Shown: positions 26,459 to 33,660, counted from the stretch's first letter. The stretch is DNA of 64,000 bases from Phil1 sp040767925 (GCA_040767925.1 JAXGNN010000003.1:124001-188000), one strand, 5' to 3'. Program-made: numbers and translations. The notes: generated by a model not told the origin, from the sequence alone.

Positions 26459-26467
26459 ATTATAACA
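26459..26467 (-). promoter_or_regulatory. Extended -10 promoter of asp23-amaP-DUF2273(-nusB)
   Basis: TGTTATAAT on the minus strand is a perfect -10 box with the TGn extension. No good -35 box was found at 16-18 bases. The start would be about 25 bases before the asp23-like ATG. Confidence 0.55.
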
Positions 26468-26530
26468 GAAAAACCAATCCCTGCATAGCGCAACCGTTTT
26501 TTCCCTCTTCAATTCACAGAAGGTTTGCTT

Positions 26531-27052
26531 TTATTTCGGGTTCGGGATCACCTTGATGTTCTCCGCCTTCTCGCCCGTCTCGCTCTGCACGATTTCGAGT
26601 ATCTGCGCGGCCTGCTCAGCCGTGAGCTCGGCGCAGTCCACCACCACGCTCACGGCGCCCGGATGATACGTGACGGCGGCATCCGCAAAGCCCTTCGCGC
26701 GCACGAGGTTCTCGATGGCGAACTCCTTCTCCATCTGGTTCACGAGCGCGAGCTTCTGCGCCTGCGCGTCCTCGAGCGTCTCCGAGTCGGAGGCCGAGGT
26801 CTCGATGATCTCGTTGAGGAAATCCAATTCGAGGTCGCGCGTTTCCTCGCGCTCCTTGCGGAACGCGTCGTAGTAGTCGGTCTTCGCGCCCGCGGACGCC
26901 GCCGCGCTGCCGTCCTCCGTCCCCTCGGCGTTCTGCCCGTCCGTCTGCTTGCCCGCGCTGTCGGGAAGCTTGGTGACGCTGCTCGAGATGCTCCACCAGA
27001 CCGCGCCCGCGAGCAGCAGTGCGACGACGCCTATGTAGATGTATTTTTTCAT
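26531..27052 (-). CDS. spoIIIAH: Stage III sporulation protein AH
   Basis: 173 residues. One membrane segment at 4-22 (YIYIGVVALLLAGAVWW) is followed by a disordered Gly/Ala/Asp-rich stretch to about 60 and then a YscJ/FliF-like ring domain (VRAKGFADAAVTYHPGAVSV, then AEQAAQILEIVQSETG). In Bacillus it forms the mother-cell ring that binds SpoIIQ across the intermembrane space. ATG at 27052 is preceded by GGAGGGGTAGTATT. Last gene of the spoIIIA operon. Confidence 0.92.
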   Translation of the reverse strand: MKKYIYIGVVALLLAGAVWWSISSSVTKLPDSAGKQTDGQNAEGTEDGSAAASAGAKTDYYDAFRKEREETRDLELDFLNEIIETSASDSETLEDAQAQKLALVNQMEKEFAIENLVRAKGFADAAVTYHPGAVSVVVDCAELTAEQAAQILEIVQSETGEKAENIKVIPNPK

Positions 27053-27056
27053 AATA

Positions 27057-27494
27057 CTACCCCTCCGTATTATTGGTTTCCATTTCAAAGATCTCCACCT
27101 GGTTCAATTCGATGCCGAGCACTGTCTTGACGGCGTTCTGCAGCCGGATGCGCACGGCGATGTCCGCGGCGCCCTCCGCCGTCACGATCGCCCCGCGGAT
27201 TTCCCCGCCCTCCTCGCGCACGATCATGACCTTGACCGCGCCCGCGCCCTCTATGCTCGAGAGGATGTCCGCGAGGCGCGACTCCACCTCGTCCTGCGAG
27301 GACGCCCTGTTCTCGGCCGCGCCTCCCGTGCCGGAGATCAAACCGGAACCGTCGCAGGAGGAGAAGGCGAAGATCAATACGCCGATCAGGATGAGGACGG
27401 CGTACACCGCAAGCTCAAACTTCTTATCGGTCTTCATGCGCTCGACAAGGGAGCCGAGTATGTTGGAGGTTGCGCCTTTGTTCCCGCCTGCCAT
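27057..27494 (-). CDS. spoIIIAG: Stage III sporulation protein AG, short form
   Basis: 145 residues from ATG 27494 (a GTG at 27497 is also possible), against about 229 in Bacillus. One membrane segment occupies about 28-46 (LAVYAVLILIGVLIFAF). The ring-building domain is recognisable in SRLADILSSIEGAGAVKVMI and GAIVTAEGAADIAVRIRLQN. Between these halves Bacillus has a long beta-rich insertion, and here only REEGGEIR joins them. The Bacillus protein forms a 30-fold ring in the feeding-tube complex; this one keeps only the core fold. The start overlaps the spoIIIAF stop. Confidence 0.9.
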   Translation of the reverse strand: MAGGNKGATSNILGSLVERMKTDKKFELAVYAVLILIGVLIFAFSSCDGSGLISGTGGAAENRASSQDEVESRLADILSSIEGAGAVKVMIVREEGGEIRGAIVTAEGAADIAVRIRLQNAVKTVLGIELNQVEIFEMETNNTEG

Positions 27495-27667
27495 CACGCT
27501 TCACCTATCAATTCCAGCACGCACCGGATCGTCCACACGAGCACCATCAGCGAGATCGCCTTCTTTCCGCTGCTGCGGAGGTTGCCCTTGGGCAGCGCGA
27601 ACTCGCATACCGCCGCCGCCACGGCGATCGCGCCGAGCTTCGTCATCAATTGCATCACCGCGCTCAT
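27494..27667 (-). CDS. spoIIIAF: Stage III sporulation protein AF, membrane part only (57 residues)
   Basis: Only 57 residues, compared with about 200 in Bacillus. Two membrane segments (LGAIAVAAAVCEFALP and AISLMVLVWTIRCVLELI) are joined by a short basic loop, matching the N-terminal membrane region of SpoIIIAF. The soluble C-terminal domain is absent, and the stop codon overlaps the spoIIIAG start, so no hidden frame contains it. ATG at 27667 overlaps the spoIIIAE stop (ATGA). Its place between AE and AG fixes its identity. Confidence 0.8.
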   Translation of the reverse strand: MSAVMQLMTKLGAIAVAAAVCEFALPKGNLRSSGKKAISLMVLVWTIRCVLELIGEA

Positions 27668-28728
27668 GGGTTGCCCGCGGCGAACGTCAGCCCCGCCGTG
27701 ATGATGAACATCGCCGCCACCGCGATGAGCGTCGCGAACAGGAGCGTGCAGACTTCCGCCATCCGCGTGAGCAGCGCCGGGATGCGCTTGTCGCCCAGCG
27801 GCTCGCACAGCGCCGCGACGGCCCTGCACGCGAGGCCGGAACAGGCGATGCTGATCAGGGGGGACGCCGCGGCCATCACGGCCGTCACCACGGCGGCGGC
27901 GCCCGCCGCGTTCTTGATGATCGAAGCGCTCGCAAGCAGCGTGTCGAGCGTGCCGGAGACCGCGCCGCCCACGATGGGCACGGACTTGTCGAGCGCGTAG
28001 CGCGCGGTGCGCATCGCGAGGCTGTCGGCGCGCGCCACGGTGATCCCCTGTATAGATACTACGCCGAAATATACGGTAAATACCGCCCCGACGATCCATT
28101 TTACGGCCGATTTAAAAAAACCGAACATATGCTCGAGGCTGCCGTTCTCCCCGAGCACCCCGAGCATGGCCGCCATGCCCGCCGCGCTCACGAGGGGGAG
28201 CACGAGGCTTTTGAACGCGCCCGAGACCGCGAGGCTCAGAAAGGCGGTCAGCGGCTGCATGAGCGTGCTCGAGGCGGCGCTCCCTGTCGCCGCGAGCGCG
28301 GCCGTCATCACGGGCGTCACCGTTTCGATGCACATGGAGAGCGCGTCGATGGAAGCCGCCGTGAGCGCGATCGTGCGCGTGAGGTTGAAGGCGACGAGCG
28401 CCGTGCCCATCCCGAAGCAGAGGAAGCTCGCCGCGCTGCCGATGCCGTCCTTCTCCTTCGAGATGACCCCCATGAGGGCCGCGAGCACCGCCACGGCGAT
28501 GAGCGCCGCGTAGGAGGCGAAGGACTGCCGGAACGCCTCTATGGCAAGGAGCTTCACGGCGTCGAGCAGCGAGGCCGCCGACAGGTCGCCCGCGCCCGAG
28601 GCGAGCGCGGAAATCAGCTCCCTTACGCCCGAAAAGCCCAGCGACGCGGAGCCCTTGAAGCCTTCCCAGAGGGCTTCCCACGCGCCGAGGTCCAGTTCGC
28701 CGATTCCGGAAAGGTCGATGTCGTTCAC
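27664..28728 (-). CDS. spoIIIAE: Stage III sporulation protein AE
   Basis: 354 residues, with at least six hydrophobic segments, for example YAALIAVAVLAALMGVIS, LVLPLVSAAGMAAMLGVLG and TLLFATLIAVAAMFIITAG. The conserved region SLEHMFGFFKSAVKWIVGAV lies near 205. The protein is a polytopic part of the SpoIIIA channel complex. Unlike the Bacillus protein (about 400 residues) it shows no N-terminal signal peptide. GTG at 28728 overlaps the spoIIIAD stop (GTGA) and has a CGGAGG RBS. Confidence 0.92.
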   Translation of the reverse strand: MNDIDLSGIGELDLGAWEALWEGFKGSASLGFSGVRELISALASGAGDLSAASLLDAVKLLAIEAFRQSFASYAALIAVAVLAALMGVISKEKDGIGSAASFLCFGMGTALVAFNLTRTIALTAASIDALSMCIETVTPVMTAALAATGSAASSTLMQPLTAFLSLAVSGAFKSLVLPLVSAAGMAAMLGVLGENGSLEHMFGFFKSAVKWIVGAVFTVYFGVVSIQGITVARADSLAMRTARYALDKSVPIVGGAVSGTLDTLLASASIIKNAAGAAAVVTAVMAAASPLISIACSGLACRAVAALCEPLGDKRIPALLTRMAEVCTLLFATLIAVAAMFIITAGLTFAAGNP

Positions 28729-29126
28729 GAAAGGCCTCCGGCAACGCTCGCGATGAGTTCAAACACCGTCTTGATGACGGGCAGGCACACGACGAGTATC
28801 ATCACGCGCCCCGCGAGCTCCGCCCGCGACGCGATGGCGCCCTCGCCGGAGTCGCGGCAGGTGTCCGCGGCGAACTGGACGAGGTAGACGATGCCTGTCA
28901 CCTTGAGCATCGCCGTGATGTACTCCCCCGGGATGCCGAAGCCTTCTATATAATCCGAAAGCTCCGTAAAGATGTTGCCGACTTCGCCCAGCGCGTAGAG
29001 CAGCAGCATGAGGCCCGTCGCGACGCCGATCTGCAGGCCCAGTTCCGGCTTATAGGAGCGTACCGTCAGCGCGGCCGCGGAGGCCGCGATGGCGAAGCCC
29101 GCGATTTTCAGCGCGCTCATGTTCAT
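28725..29126 (-). CDS. spoIIIAD: Stage III sporulation protein AD
   Basis: 133 residues, the usual length, with four hydrophobic segments. Family motifs are ALTVRSYKPELGLQIGVATG, GIPGEYITAMLKVTGIVYL and AELAGRVMILVVCLPVIKT. It is a small membrane component of the SpoIIIA complex. RBS is weak, so translation probably depends on coupling with spoIIIAC four bases upstream. Confidence 0.93.
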   Translation of the reverse strand: MNMSALKIAGFAIAASAAALTVRSYKPELGLQIGVATGLMLLLYALGEVGNIFTELSDYIEGFGIPGEYITAMLKVTGIVYLVQFAADTCRDSGEGAIASRAELAGRVMILVVCLPVIKTVFELIASVAGGLS

Positions 29127-29130
29127 ATCG

Positions 29131-29325
29131 TCACAGGCCGAATATGCTTTTTACGTTCTCGAACAGGGTCGCGATCAGGTTCACGATCATCGCGAGCGTA
29201 ATCACGAGCCCCGCGAGCGCCGCCAGCATCGCCATGTCGTCCCTGCCCGTCTGCTTGAGCAACTGGCAGATGATCGCCACGAGTATGCCGATCCCCGCGA
29301 TTTTAAAAACGATCGTGATATCCAT
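29131..29325 (-). CDS. spoIIIAC: Stage III sporulation protein AC
   Basis: 64 residues with two membrane segments. The sequence VFKIAGIGILVAIICQLLKQ and GRDDMAMLAALAGLVITLAM is diagnostic. A membrane component of the SpoIIIA complex, with good RBS GGAGGCGTT and placed between AB and AD. Confidence 0.93.
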   Translation of the reverse strand: MDITIVFKIAGIGILVAIICQLLKQTGRDDMAMLAALAGLVITLAMIVNLIATLFENVKSIFGL

Positions 29326-29334
29326 AACGCCTCC

Positions 29335-29808
29335 TCATATCACAAGCAGCGCCAGCGACAGCCCGAGCAGCACGCCGAGGGAGGAATACATCCTGCCCTT
29401 CCTTTCAAGCTCCGCGGCGAGGCCGGCCTTTCTCTCGTCCAGTTCCCGGATTAGAAGCGACAGCGCGTTGAGCTGCGCGCGCATCTCGTTGGCGCGCAGC
29501 ACGTCGGAAAATCCCTCGAACACGGCCCTGTCCTCGGCGAACGCGTCCGTTTCATCCAGCGCCCTGCGCCACGCCTCCCCGGCGCTATGGCTCCCCATCG
29601 AGGCGACGAAGCGCCCCCACACCTCGCATTTGAGCCTTGAGGCCGCCTCGGCGATCGTGACTGGCGTCAGTTCCATGATGTCGTGAAGCCTGCGCACGTC
29701 CGCCGCGAAGGCGTTAAGCGCGCTGAGGCGCGCCGTGAGCCGCGCGCGTTTCCTGCCGCCGAGCCACGCGCAGGCGAGGAATACCGATAGCGCGAAGAAC
29801 GCCCTCAT
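29335..29808 (-). CDS. spoIIIAB: Stage III sporulation protein AB
   Basis: 157 residues. An N-terminal membrane segment (AFFALSVFLACAWLG) precedes a cytoplasmic helical domain (LNAFAADVRRLHDIMELTPV) and a C-terminal membrane segment (SSLGVLLGLSLALLVI). This resembles type II secretion GspF-like proteins, as in Bacillus SpoIIIAB. The ATG at 29808 overlaps the spoIIIAA stop. Confidence 0.92.
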   Translation of the reverse strand: MRAFFALSVFLACAWLGGRKRARLTARLSALNAFAADVRRLHDIMELTPVTIAEAASRLKCEVWGRFVASMGSHSAGEAWRRALDETDAFAEDRAVFEGFSDVLRANEMRAQLNALSLLIRELDERKAGLAAELERKGRMYSSLGVLLGLSLALLVI

Positions 29809-30710
29809 AGCGCCCTGCACTTGGCGACGCGGATGTCCGCGCACTCGCCGTCCCGCCTGAGGATGAGGAACTTGTCGAAACAGCCGAAGTCGGCGAGCTT
29901 TCTGAGATAGGGCTTTCGCATGGCATCCTTCTCGTCCCGCGCGTGCGCGCTCGCGAGCACCGCGACCCCCGAGGCGGACGCGAGCAGGATCGCCTCCGCG
30001 TCGGCGTCGGAGCCGATCTCGTCCGTGACGAGCACCTCTGGCGACATGCTGCGGATCATGGAGCGCAGGGCTTCCGCCTTCATGCAGCCGTCCGTCACGT
30101 CCGTGCGCGCGCCCACGTCGAAGACGGGCACGCCGAGATAGGAGCCCGCGATCTCGCCGCGCTCGTCCGCGATGCAGACTTTCCTGCCGCGCTCGCCTCT
30201 CCAGCCGTCTGAAACGAGGCGCGCCGCGTCGCGAAGCAGCGTCGTCTTCCCCGCCCCGGGCGCGGAGAGCACGAGCGCGCTGTATACGCCGCCCTCGCCG
30301 TCGAAAAGCTCGTGCATCACGGGTTCGGCGCAGCCGCGCACCTCCCGCGCGAGGCGCAGGTTGAAGCCCGTGACGTGCGAATAGCGCGCGATGGCGCCGT
30401 CCCGCGCAACCGCGCGGCCCGAGATGCCCACGCGGCAGCCGCGCACGGTGAGATAACCCTGCGCGAGCTCCCGCTCCATGGCCGCCACCGAATGCTCCGA
30501 GAGGCACTCGAGCAGCTCCGCAAGCAGCGCCGCGTCGGGCGAGAGAGGCAGCATCTTTTCGCGCGCGGCGTACACGAGCTGTATGGGTTTCCCCACGCGC
30601 ACGCGAATCTCCTCGAGGGCGTTCGTCTCCTCGACCTCGATCGCGGCGCGCAGCCAGTGCGGTATGAATGGCTGTAATATTGCAATGGGATTCTTCGTCC
30701 GATTCGCCAT
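29805..30710 (-). CDS. spoIIIAA: Stage III sporulation protein AA, secretion-type ATPase
   Basis: 301 residues. Walker A is VLSAPGAGKTTLLRDAARL near 148-165, and Walker B is around VLVTDEIGSDADAEAI. The N-terminal ALEEIRVRVGKPIQLVY and GCRVGISGRA match the family. It is the cytoplasmic ATPase that energises the SpoIIIA mother-cell channel. GGAGG lies nine bases before the ATG. First gene of an eight-gene operon under a SigE-like promoter. Confidence 0.94.
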   Translation of the reverse strand: MANRTKNPIAILQPFIPHWLRAAIEVEETNALEEIRVRVGKPIQLVYAAREKMLPLSPDAALLAELLECLSEHSVAAMERELAQGYLTVRGCRVGISGRAVARDGAIARYSHVTGFNLRLAREVRGCAEPVMHELFDGEGGVYSALVLSAPGAGKTTLLRDAARLVSDGWRGERGRKVCIADERGEIAGSYLGVPVFDVGARTDVTDGCMKAEALRSMIRSMSPEVLVTDEIGSDADAEAILLASASGVAVLASAHARDEKDAMRKPYLRKLADFGCFDKFLILRRDGECADIRVAKCRAL

Positions 30711-30736
30711 CGTGCATGTCCTCCATAGTTCTTTCT

Positions 30737-30766
30737 ATGGATATGAACATGCCTTGGAGAATATCA
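30737..30766 (-). promoter_or_regulatory. SigE-type promoter of spoIIIAA-AH
   Basis: TGATATT (30760-30766) and CATATCCAT (30737-30745) are 14 bases apart, matching the Bacillus SigE consensus (-35 ATATT, -10 CATACAAT-like). The start would be about 20 bases before the spoIIIAA ATG. The -35 box touches the stop region of the upstream membrane gene. Confidence 0.65.
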
Positions 30767-31204
30767 CACGGCTTTTTCTTCGGCGAAGCGGAAGGACGCG
30801 ACCGCGAGCGTCAGCGCGCACAGCGCGAGCTGGGCGAGGCAGACGGTTTCCGCCCGCAGCGCAAAGTATGCATAGGTCGTCATATGGAGCGCGTAGAGCA
30901 TGTACGCCGCGCTCGCGAGGATCGGCAGCGATGAGACGAGCGCGAGCAGGGCGAGCGTCCGGGCCGCCCGCTTTTCCCGGTCTATGGAAAGCAGGCCGAG
31001 CACGGCGGGCAGCGCCAGCGCGGCGATGTCGATATCGAATTCGATGATGGGCTTAAACCGAAAGCCCGAAAGCGCGGCGACGCACAGCGCGGCAAACGCG
31101 ACGTCGGAGCGCCTCAGCCCCGCGCGCGAGCAAAGGCCGTCCAGACAGCCGCAAACGGATAGTATCACAGCGCAAACGCTTATGCAGACGTAATTCTCCA
31201 TCAT
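30764..31204 (-). CDS. Unrecognised multi-pass membrane protein upstream of spoIIIAA
   Basis: 146 residues with about five hydrophobic segments, for example VCISVCAVILSVCGC, DIAALALPAVLGLLSI and TLALLALVSSLPILASAAYM. Cysteine is frequent (six or more in the membrane parts). No family is recognised. Bacillus has the unrelated-looking small membrane gene yqhV at the same site. The RBS GGAGG lies in the 3' arm of a terminator-like hairpin, and T6 separates it from ATG-ATG. Function unknown; the spoIIIA promoter sits at its stop codon. Confidence 0.6.
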   Translation of the reverse strand: MMENYVCISVCAVILSVCGCLDGLCSRAGLRRSDVAFAALCVAALSGFRFKPIIEFDIDIAALALPAVLGLLSIDREKRAARTLALLALVSSLPILASAAYMLYALHMTTYAYFALRAETVCLAQLALCALTLAVASFRFAEEKAV

Positions 31205-31243
31205 AAAAAACCTCCGGGTGCAATCACAGTTTTCGCCGGAGGT
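31205..31243 (-). terminator. Terminator-like hairpin after pgeF whose 3' arm is the next gene's RBS
   Basis: ACCTCCGG (31236-31243) and CCGGAGGT (31210-31217) pair perfectly around an 18-base loop and are followed by TTTTTT and then ATGATG. The GGAGG in the 3' arm is the only RBS of the membrane gene starting at 31204. Confidence 0.65.
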
Positions 31244-31259
31244 GTGCCGATTTTTCGTG

Positions 31260-32120
31260 TTAAATTTTTGTAATTTTTATGAAACCCGCCATATCCCCCG
31301 TGCCGCCCTTATCCCGCCTGTGGGAAAAGAGCACGTCGGGGTTCTCGTAGGTGCATGTTTCCATGAGAGTGATGTTTTGGGGCGGCAGCCCCGCGTCCAT
31401 GAGCTGTATCGCGGCCGCGGCTTCCAAAGAGAGCTGCATTTTGCCCGGCTTGCCGCCGGGATAGGCGCAGGCGTCGGTTTGAAACTCGCGGATAAAGCGC
31501 AGCGCGAGTTCCTCGTCGACCTCGTAGCACTTCTGGCAGATGCAGGGGCCCGTCGCCGCGACGAGGTCGGCCGGGTCGGAGCCGAACTCCTTCTCCATGA
31601 GCGCCACGACGTTTTGGCCGATCCTCCCGAGCGTGCCCTTCCAGCCCGCGTGGGCGAGGCCGACGGCCCGTTTGACGGGGTCATAGACGAAGATACAGCC
31701 GCAGTCCGCGTGGTCGGTCACGAGCGTGACGCCGGGGTCGTTCGTGACGATCCCGTCGCAAAACGGCAAAGGCTCCCCGTCAAAGCCGCAGCCCGCGTGG
31801 CGCGCGTCCACGCGCAGCACCGTGCTGCCGTGCTCGAAGCTCACGACCGCGAGGGCCTCATACGCGATCCCTTCGCGCGCGCACAGGCGGCGGAAGTTCT
31901 CGCGCACGTTCTCCTCCGGATCGTCCCCGCCGAGGCGCAGGTTGAGCGAATCGAAGGGCGATAGGCTCACGCCGCCCTTGCGCGCGGTGAAGCCGTGGAC
32001 GACGCCCTCCATTCCGGCGAGGCGCTTCGCGCGAAAGACGCCGATACCGTCCTTCTCATCATAAATACAGCCGTGCTGCATGAGCGCGGCCGCTTGTTCG
32101 TATGGAACGCGTTCGTTCAT
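31260..32120 (-). CDS. pgeF: Peptidoglycan editing factor / purine nucleoside phosphorylase (PgeF, YfiH/laccase-domain family)
   Basis: 286 residues. VVHGFTARKGGVS, SFEHGSTVLRV, TDHADCGCIFVYDP and VGLAHAGWKGTLGRI carry the metal ligands (His, Cys, His) of the family, and GPCICQKCYEVDEE is the third motif. Members have been assigned polyphenol oxidase, adenosine-processing or peptidoglycan-editing activity, so the exact reaction is uncertain. ATG at 32120 overlaps the nrdR stop; the longer open frame upstream is nrdR shadow. Confidence 0.88.
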   Translation of the reverse strand: MNERVPYEQAAALMQHGCIYDEKDGIGVFRAKRLAGMEGVVHGFTARKGGVSLSPFDSLNLRLGGDDPEENVRENFRRLCAREGIAYEALAVVSFEHGSTVLRVDARHAGCGFDGEPLPFCDGIVTNDPGVTLVTDHADCGCIFVYDPVKRAVGLAHAGWKGTLGRIGQNVVALMEKEFGSDPADLVAATGPCICQKCYEVDEELALRFIREFQTDACAYPGGKPGKMQLSLEAAAAIQLMDAGLPPQNITLMETCTYENPDVLFSHRRDKGGTGDMAGFIKITKI

Positions 32121-32572
32121 TGCTCTCCCAGAAGGAGCTTGAGCTCTTCCATAAAGGTGTTGATGTCCTTGAACTGCCTGTAAACCGAGGCGAAGCGCAC
32201 GTACGCCACCTCGTCGAGATCCTTGAGGCGCTTCATCACGCACTCGCCGATATACTCGCTCGTGACCTCCTGCTCGAGCGTGTTGAACACCTCGCGCACG
32301 ACGTCCTCGACAAGCTTGTCCATCCCGACCGCGGAAATGGGGCGCTTCTCGCAGGCCTTGCGCACGCCGGCGAGTATCTTCTCGCTGTCGAACGGTTCCC
32401 GCCTGCCGTCCTTCTTGATGACCATGATAGGGATTTCTTCGATTTTTTCGTATGTAGTGAACCGCCTGCCGCAGGAGATGCATTCACGCCTGCGGCGTAT
32501 GCTCGTCCCGTCCTCGGTGGGACGCGAATCGACGACCTTGCTCTCCGTCCCAAGGCAATACCTGCACTTCAT
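32117..32572 (-). CDS. nrdR: Transcriptional repressor NrdR
   Basis: 151 residues. The zinc ribbon has CRYC at 3-6 and CISCGRRFTTYEKIE near 31. The ATP-cone follows with VIKKDGRREPFDSEKILAGV. NrdR represses ribonucleotide reductase genes when it senses dATP. ATG at 32572 has GGAGG eight bases upstream. A NrdR-box-like palindrome lies in its own promoter, suggesting autoregulation. Coupled to pgeF downstream. Confidence 0.95.
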   Translation of the reverse strand: MKCRYCLGTESKVVDSRPTEDGTSIRRRRECISCGRRFTTYEKIEEIPIMVIKKDGRREPFDSEKILAGVRKACEKRPISAVGMDKLVEDVVREVFNTLEQEVTSEYIGECVMKRLKDLDEVAYVRFASVYRQFKDINTFMEELKLLLGEQ

Positions 32573-32597
32573 GGACACACCCTCCGGCTTTTTTTCG

Positions 32598-32618
32598 ATT
32601 ATACCACAAGATATTGTG
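32598..32618 (-). promoter_or_regulatory. nrdR promoter -10 box with NrdR-box-like palindrome
   Basis: TATAAT (32598-32603) on the minus strand is preceded by CACAATATCTTGTG (32605-32618). This near-palindrome resembles the NrdR box (ACACwATATATwGTGT). Binding there would block the -10/-35 spacer. The -35 box is poor. Confidence 0.55.
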
Positions 32619-32633
32619 ATTCGGCTATACCGA

Positions 32634-32876
32634 TTATATGACGATGTCGATCAAAATGACGTCGTCCCCGATTTTGTTGATGCACTTATAAGGGATCACG
32701 AGCTCCTCGTCGCTGCGAAGGAGCCCCCAGAGCTTGGGCGGCCCCGGCACCACGATGGCGTGCACCTGGCCCGTGCAGCAATCCATCTCGAGATCGCAGA
32801 TGCAGCCGAGCCGCGCGCCGTCCCGGAGGTTGATGACCTCCTTGCGCTTCAATTCGCAAAAATTCATGTTCGCCAT
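32634..32876 (-). CDS. YlmC/YmxH family PRC-barrel sporulation protein
   Basis: 80 residues of PRC-barrel type. Begins MANMNFCELKRKEVINLRDG, then ARLGCICDLEMDCCTGQV and LWGLLRSDEELVIPYKCI. Members are widespread in endospore formers; YlmC and YmxH have sporulation-linked expression in Bacillus, but no biochemical role is known. ATG at 32876 has GGGGTGA as RBS. It stands alone between rpsU's terminator and nrdR. Confidence 0.85.
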   Translation of the reverse strand: MANMNFCELKRKEVINLRDGARLGCICDLEMDCCTGQVHAIVVPGPPKLWGLLRSDEELVIPYKCINKIGDDVILIDIVI

Positions 32877-32914
32877 AAAATCACCCCATAGAAAAGAATA
32901 TGCGCGGATCGTGC

Positions 32915-32946
32915 CAAAAAGAGAAAGACCCGACTTTCGCCGGGTC
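32915..32946 (-). terminator. Terminator after rpsU
   Basis: GACCCG and CGGGTC (32941-32946 and 32927-32932) form a stem with an eight-base loop and are followed on the minus strand by TTTCTCTTTTT. Confidence 0.75.
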
Positions 32947-33012
32947 CGGATGCCTTATTTGATTTCGCACGGCTGCGGTGTCGCTCGAACTATAACGCGG
33001 TACGGTTTGGGA

Positions 33013-33183
33013 TCAATACTTGCGCTTCCTCGCGGCTTCGGCCTTTTTCTTGCGCTTGACGCTCGGCTTCTCATAATGCTCGCGCCTGCGGACCTCAGCG
33101 AGGACGCCAGAGCGCGCGCATTTACGCTTAAAACGCTTAAGGGCACTCTCCAGGGACTCGTTTTCGCCTACACGGATTTCCAT
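33013..33183 (-). CDS. rpsU: Ribosomal protein S21
   Basis: 56 residues, read directly from the minus strand: MEIRVGENESLESALKRF, then KCARSGVLAEVRRREHYEKP and a lysine-rich tail ending KRKY. It is a small-subunit protein near the anti-Shine-Dalgarno end of 16S rRNA. The RBS is GAGGGGAGGGATATGA. It has a strong own promoter and follows the HIT gene, as in many Firmicutes. Confidence 0.95.
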   Translation of the reverse strand: MEIRVGENESLESALKRFKRKCARSGVLAEVRRREHYEKPSVKRKKKAEAARKRKY

Positions 33184-33256
33184 TCATATCCCTCCCCTCT
33201 GATTGCAACATAGCGACTTTGCCGCAAAACGGTGCCTTTGTGCGAAACACAAAGCA

Positions 33257-33285
33257 ATTATAAAGTAACGGGAATGCAAAGTCAA
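33257..33285 (-). promoter_or_regulatory. Promoter of rpsU
   Basis: TTGACT (33280-33285) and TATAAT (33257-33262) are 17 bases apart. The leader is about 70 bases. Confidence 0.75.
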
Positions 33286-33304
33286 CCTCATTCGCACCGA
33301 AATT

Positions 33305-33640
33305 CTAACCCGGAGGCCACGCGAGCGCACGTCCCCCCAATAAATGCATATGCAGATGCGGCACGCTTTGTCCGCCGTCGCTCCCCGTGTTGACGACGAG
33401 CCGGAAGCCGCTTTCGGCGACGCCGAGCGCCTGCGCGACCTTTTTTGCCGCGTCCGCAAGCTTCGCGAGCGTCTGCGCGTCGGCCTCGAGGACGTCCGAA
33501 AAATGCTGCTTCGGCACGATCAGCACGTGCGTGGGCGCCTTGGGGTCGATGTCGCGAAAGGCGAACACCGCGTCGTCCTCATAGACCTTGGACGAGGGAA
33601 TCTCGCCTTTTGCGATTCTGCAGAACAAACAACCGTCCAT
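33305..33640 (-). CDS. HIT family protein (HinT-like)
   Basis: 111 residues. MDGCLFCRIAKGEIPSSKVY is the HinT-type start, and VPHLHMHLLGG is the histidine triad that carries out nucleotide-phosphoramidate hydrolysis. HinT proteins act on AMP-linked substrates in the cytoplasm. RBS AAGGAGGAAGT. The order prmA-rsmE-mtaB-HIT-rpsU is conserved. Confidence 0.93.
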   Translation of the reverse strand: MDGCLFCRIAKGEIPSSKVYEDDAVFAFRDIDPKAPTHVLIVPKQHFSDVLEADAQTLAKLADAAKKVAQALGVAESGFRLVVNTGSDGGQSVPHLHMHLLGGRALAWPPG

Positions 33641-33660
33641 ACTTCCTCCTTGATGCTTTG

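Noticed and set aside
27668..28099. N-terminal extension of the spoIIIAF frame to about 200 codons
   Set aside because: The extension lies within spoIIIAE in another frame and reads as Arg/His-rich shadow. The ATGA junction and membrane helix pattern fit the start at 27667.
27073..28887. 604-codon open frame on the plus strand opposite spoIIIAE-AG
   Set aside because: Antisense to coupled, recognised sporulation genes; no independent support.
29809..30750. N-terminal extension of the spoIIIAB frame
   Set aside because: It runs antiparallel in meaning to spoIIIAA coding sequence and has no similarity; SpoIIIAB starts at 29808.
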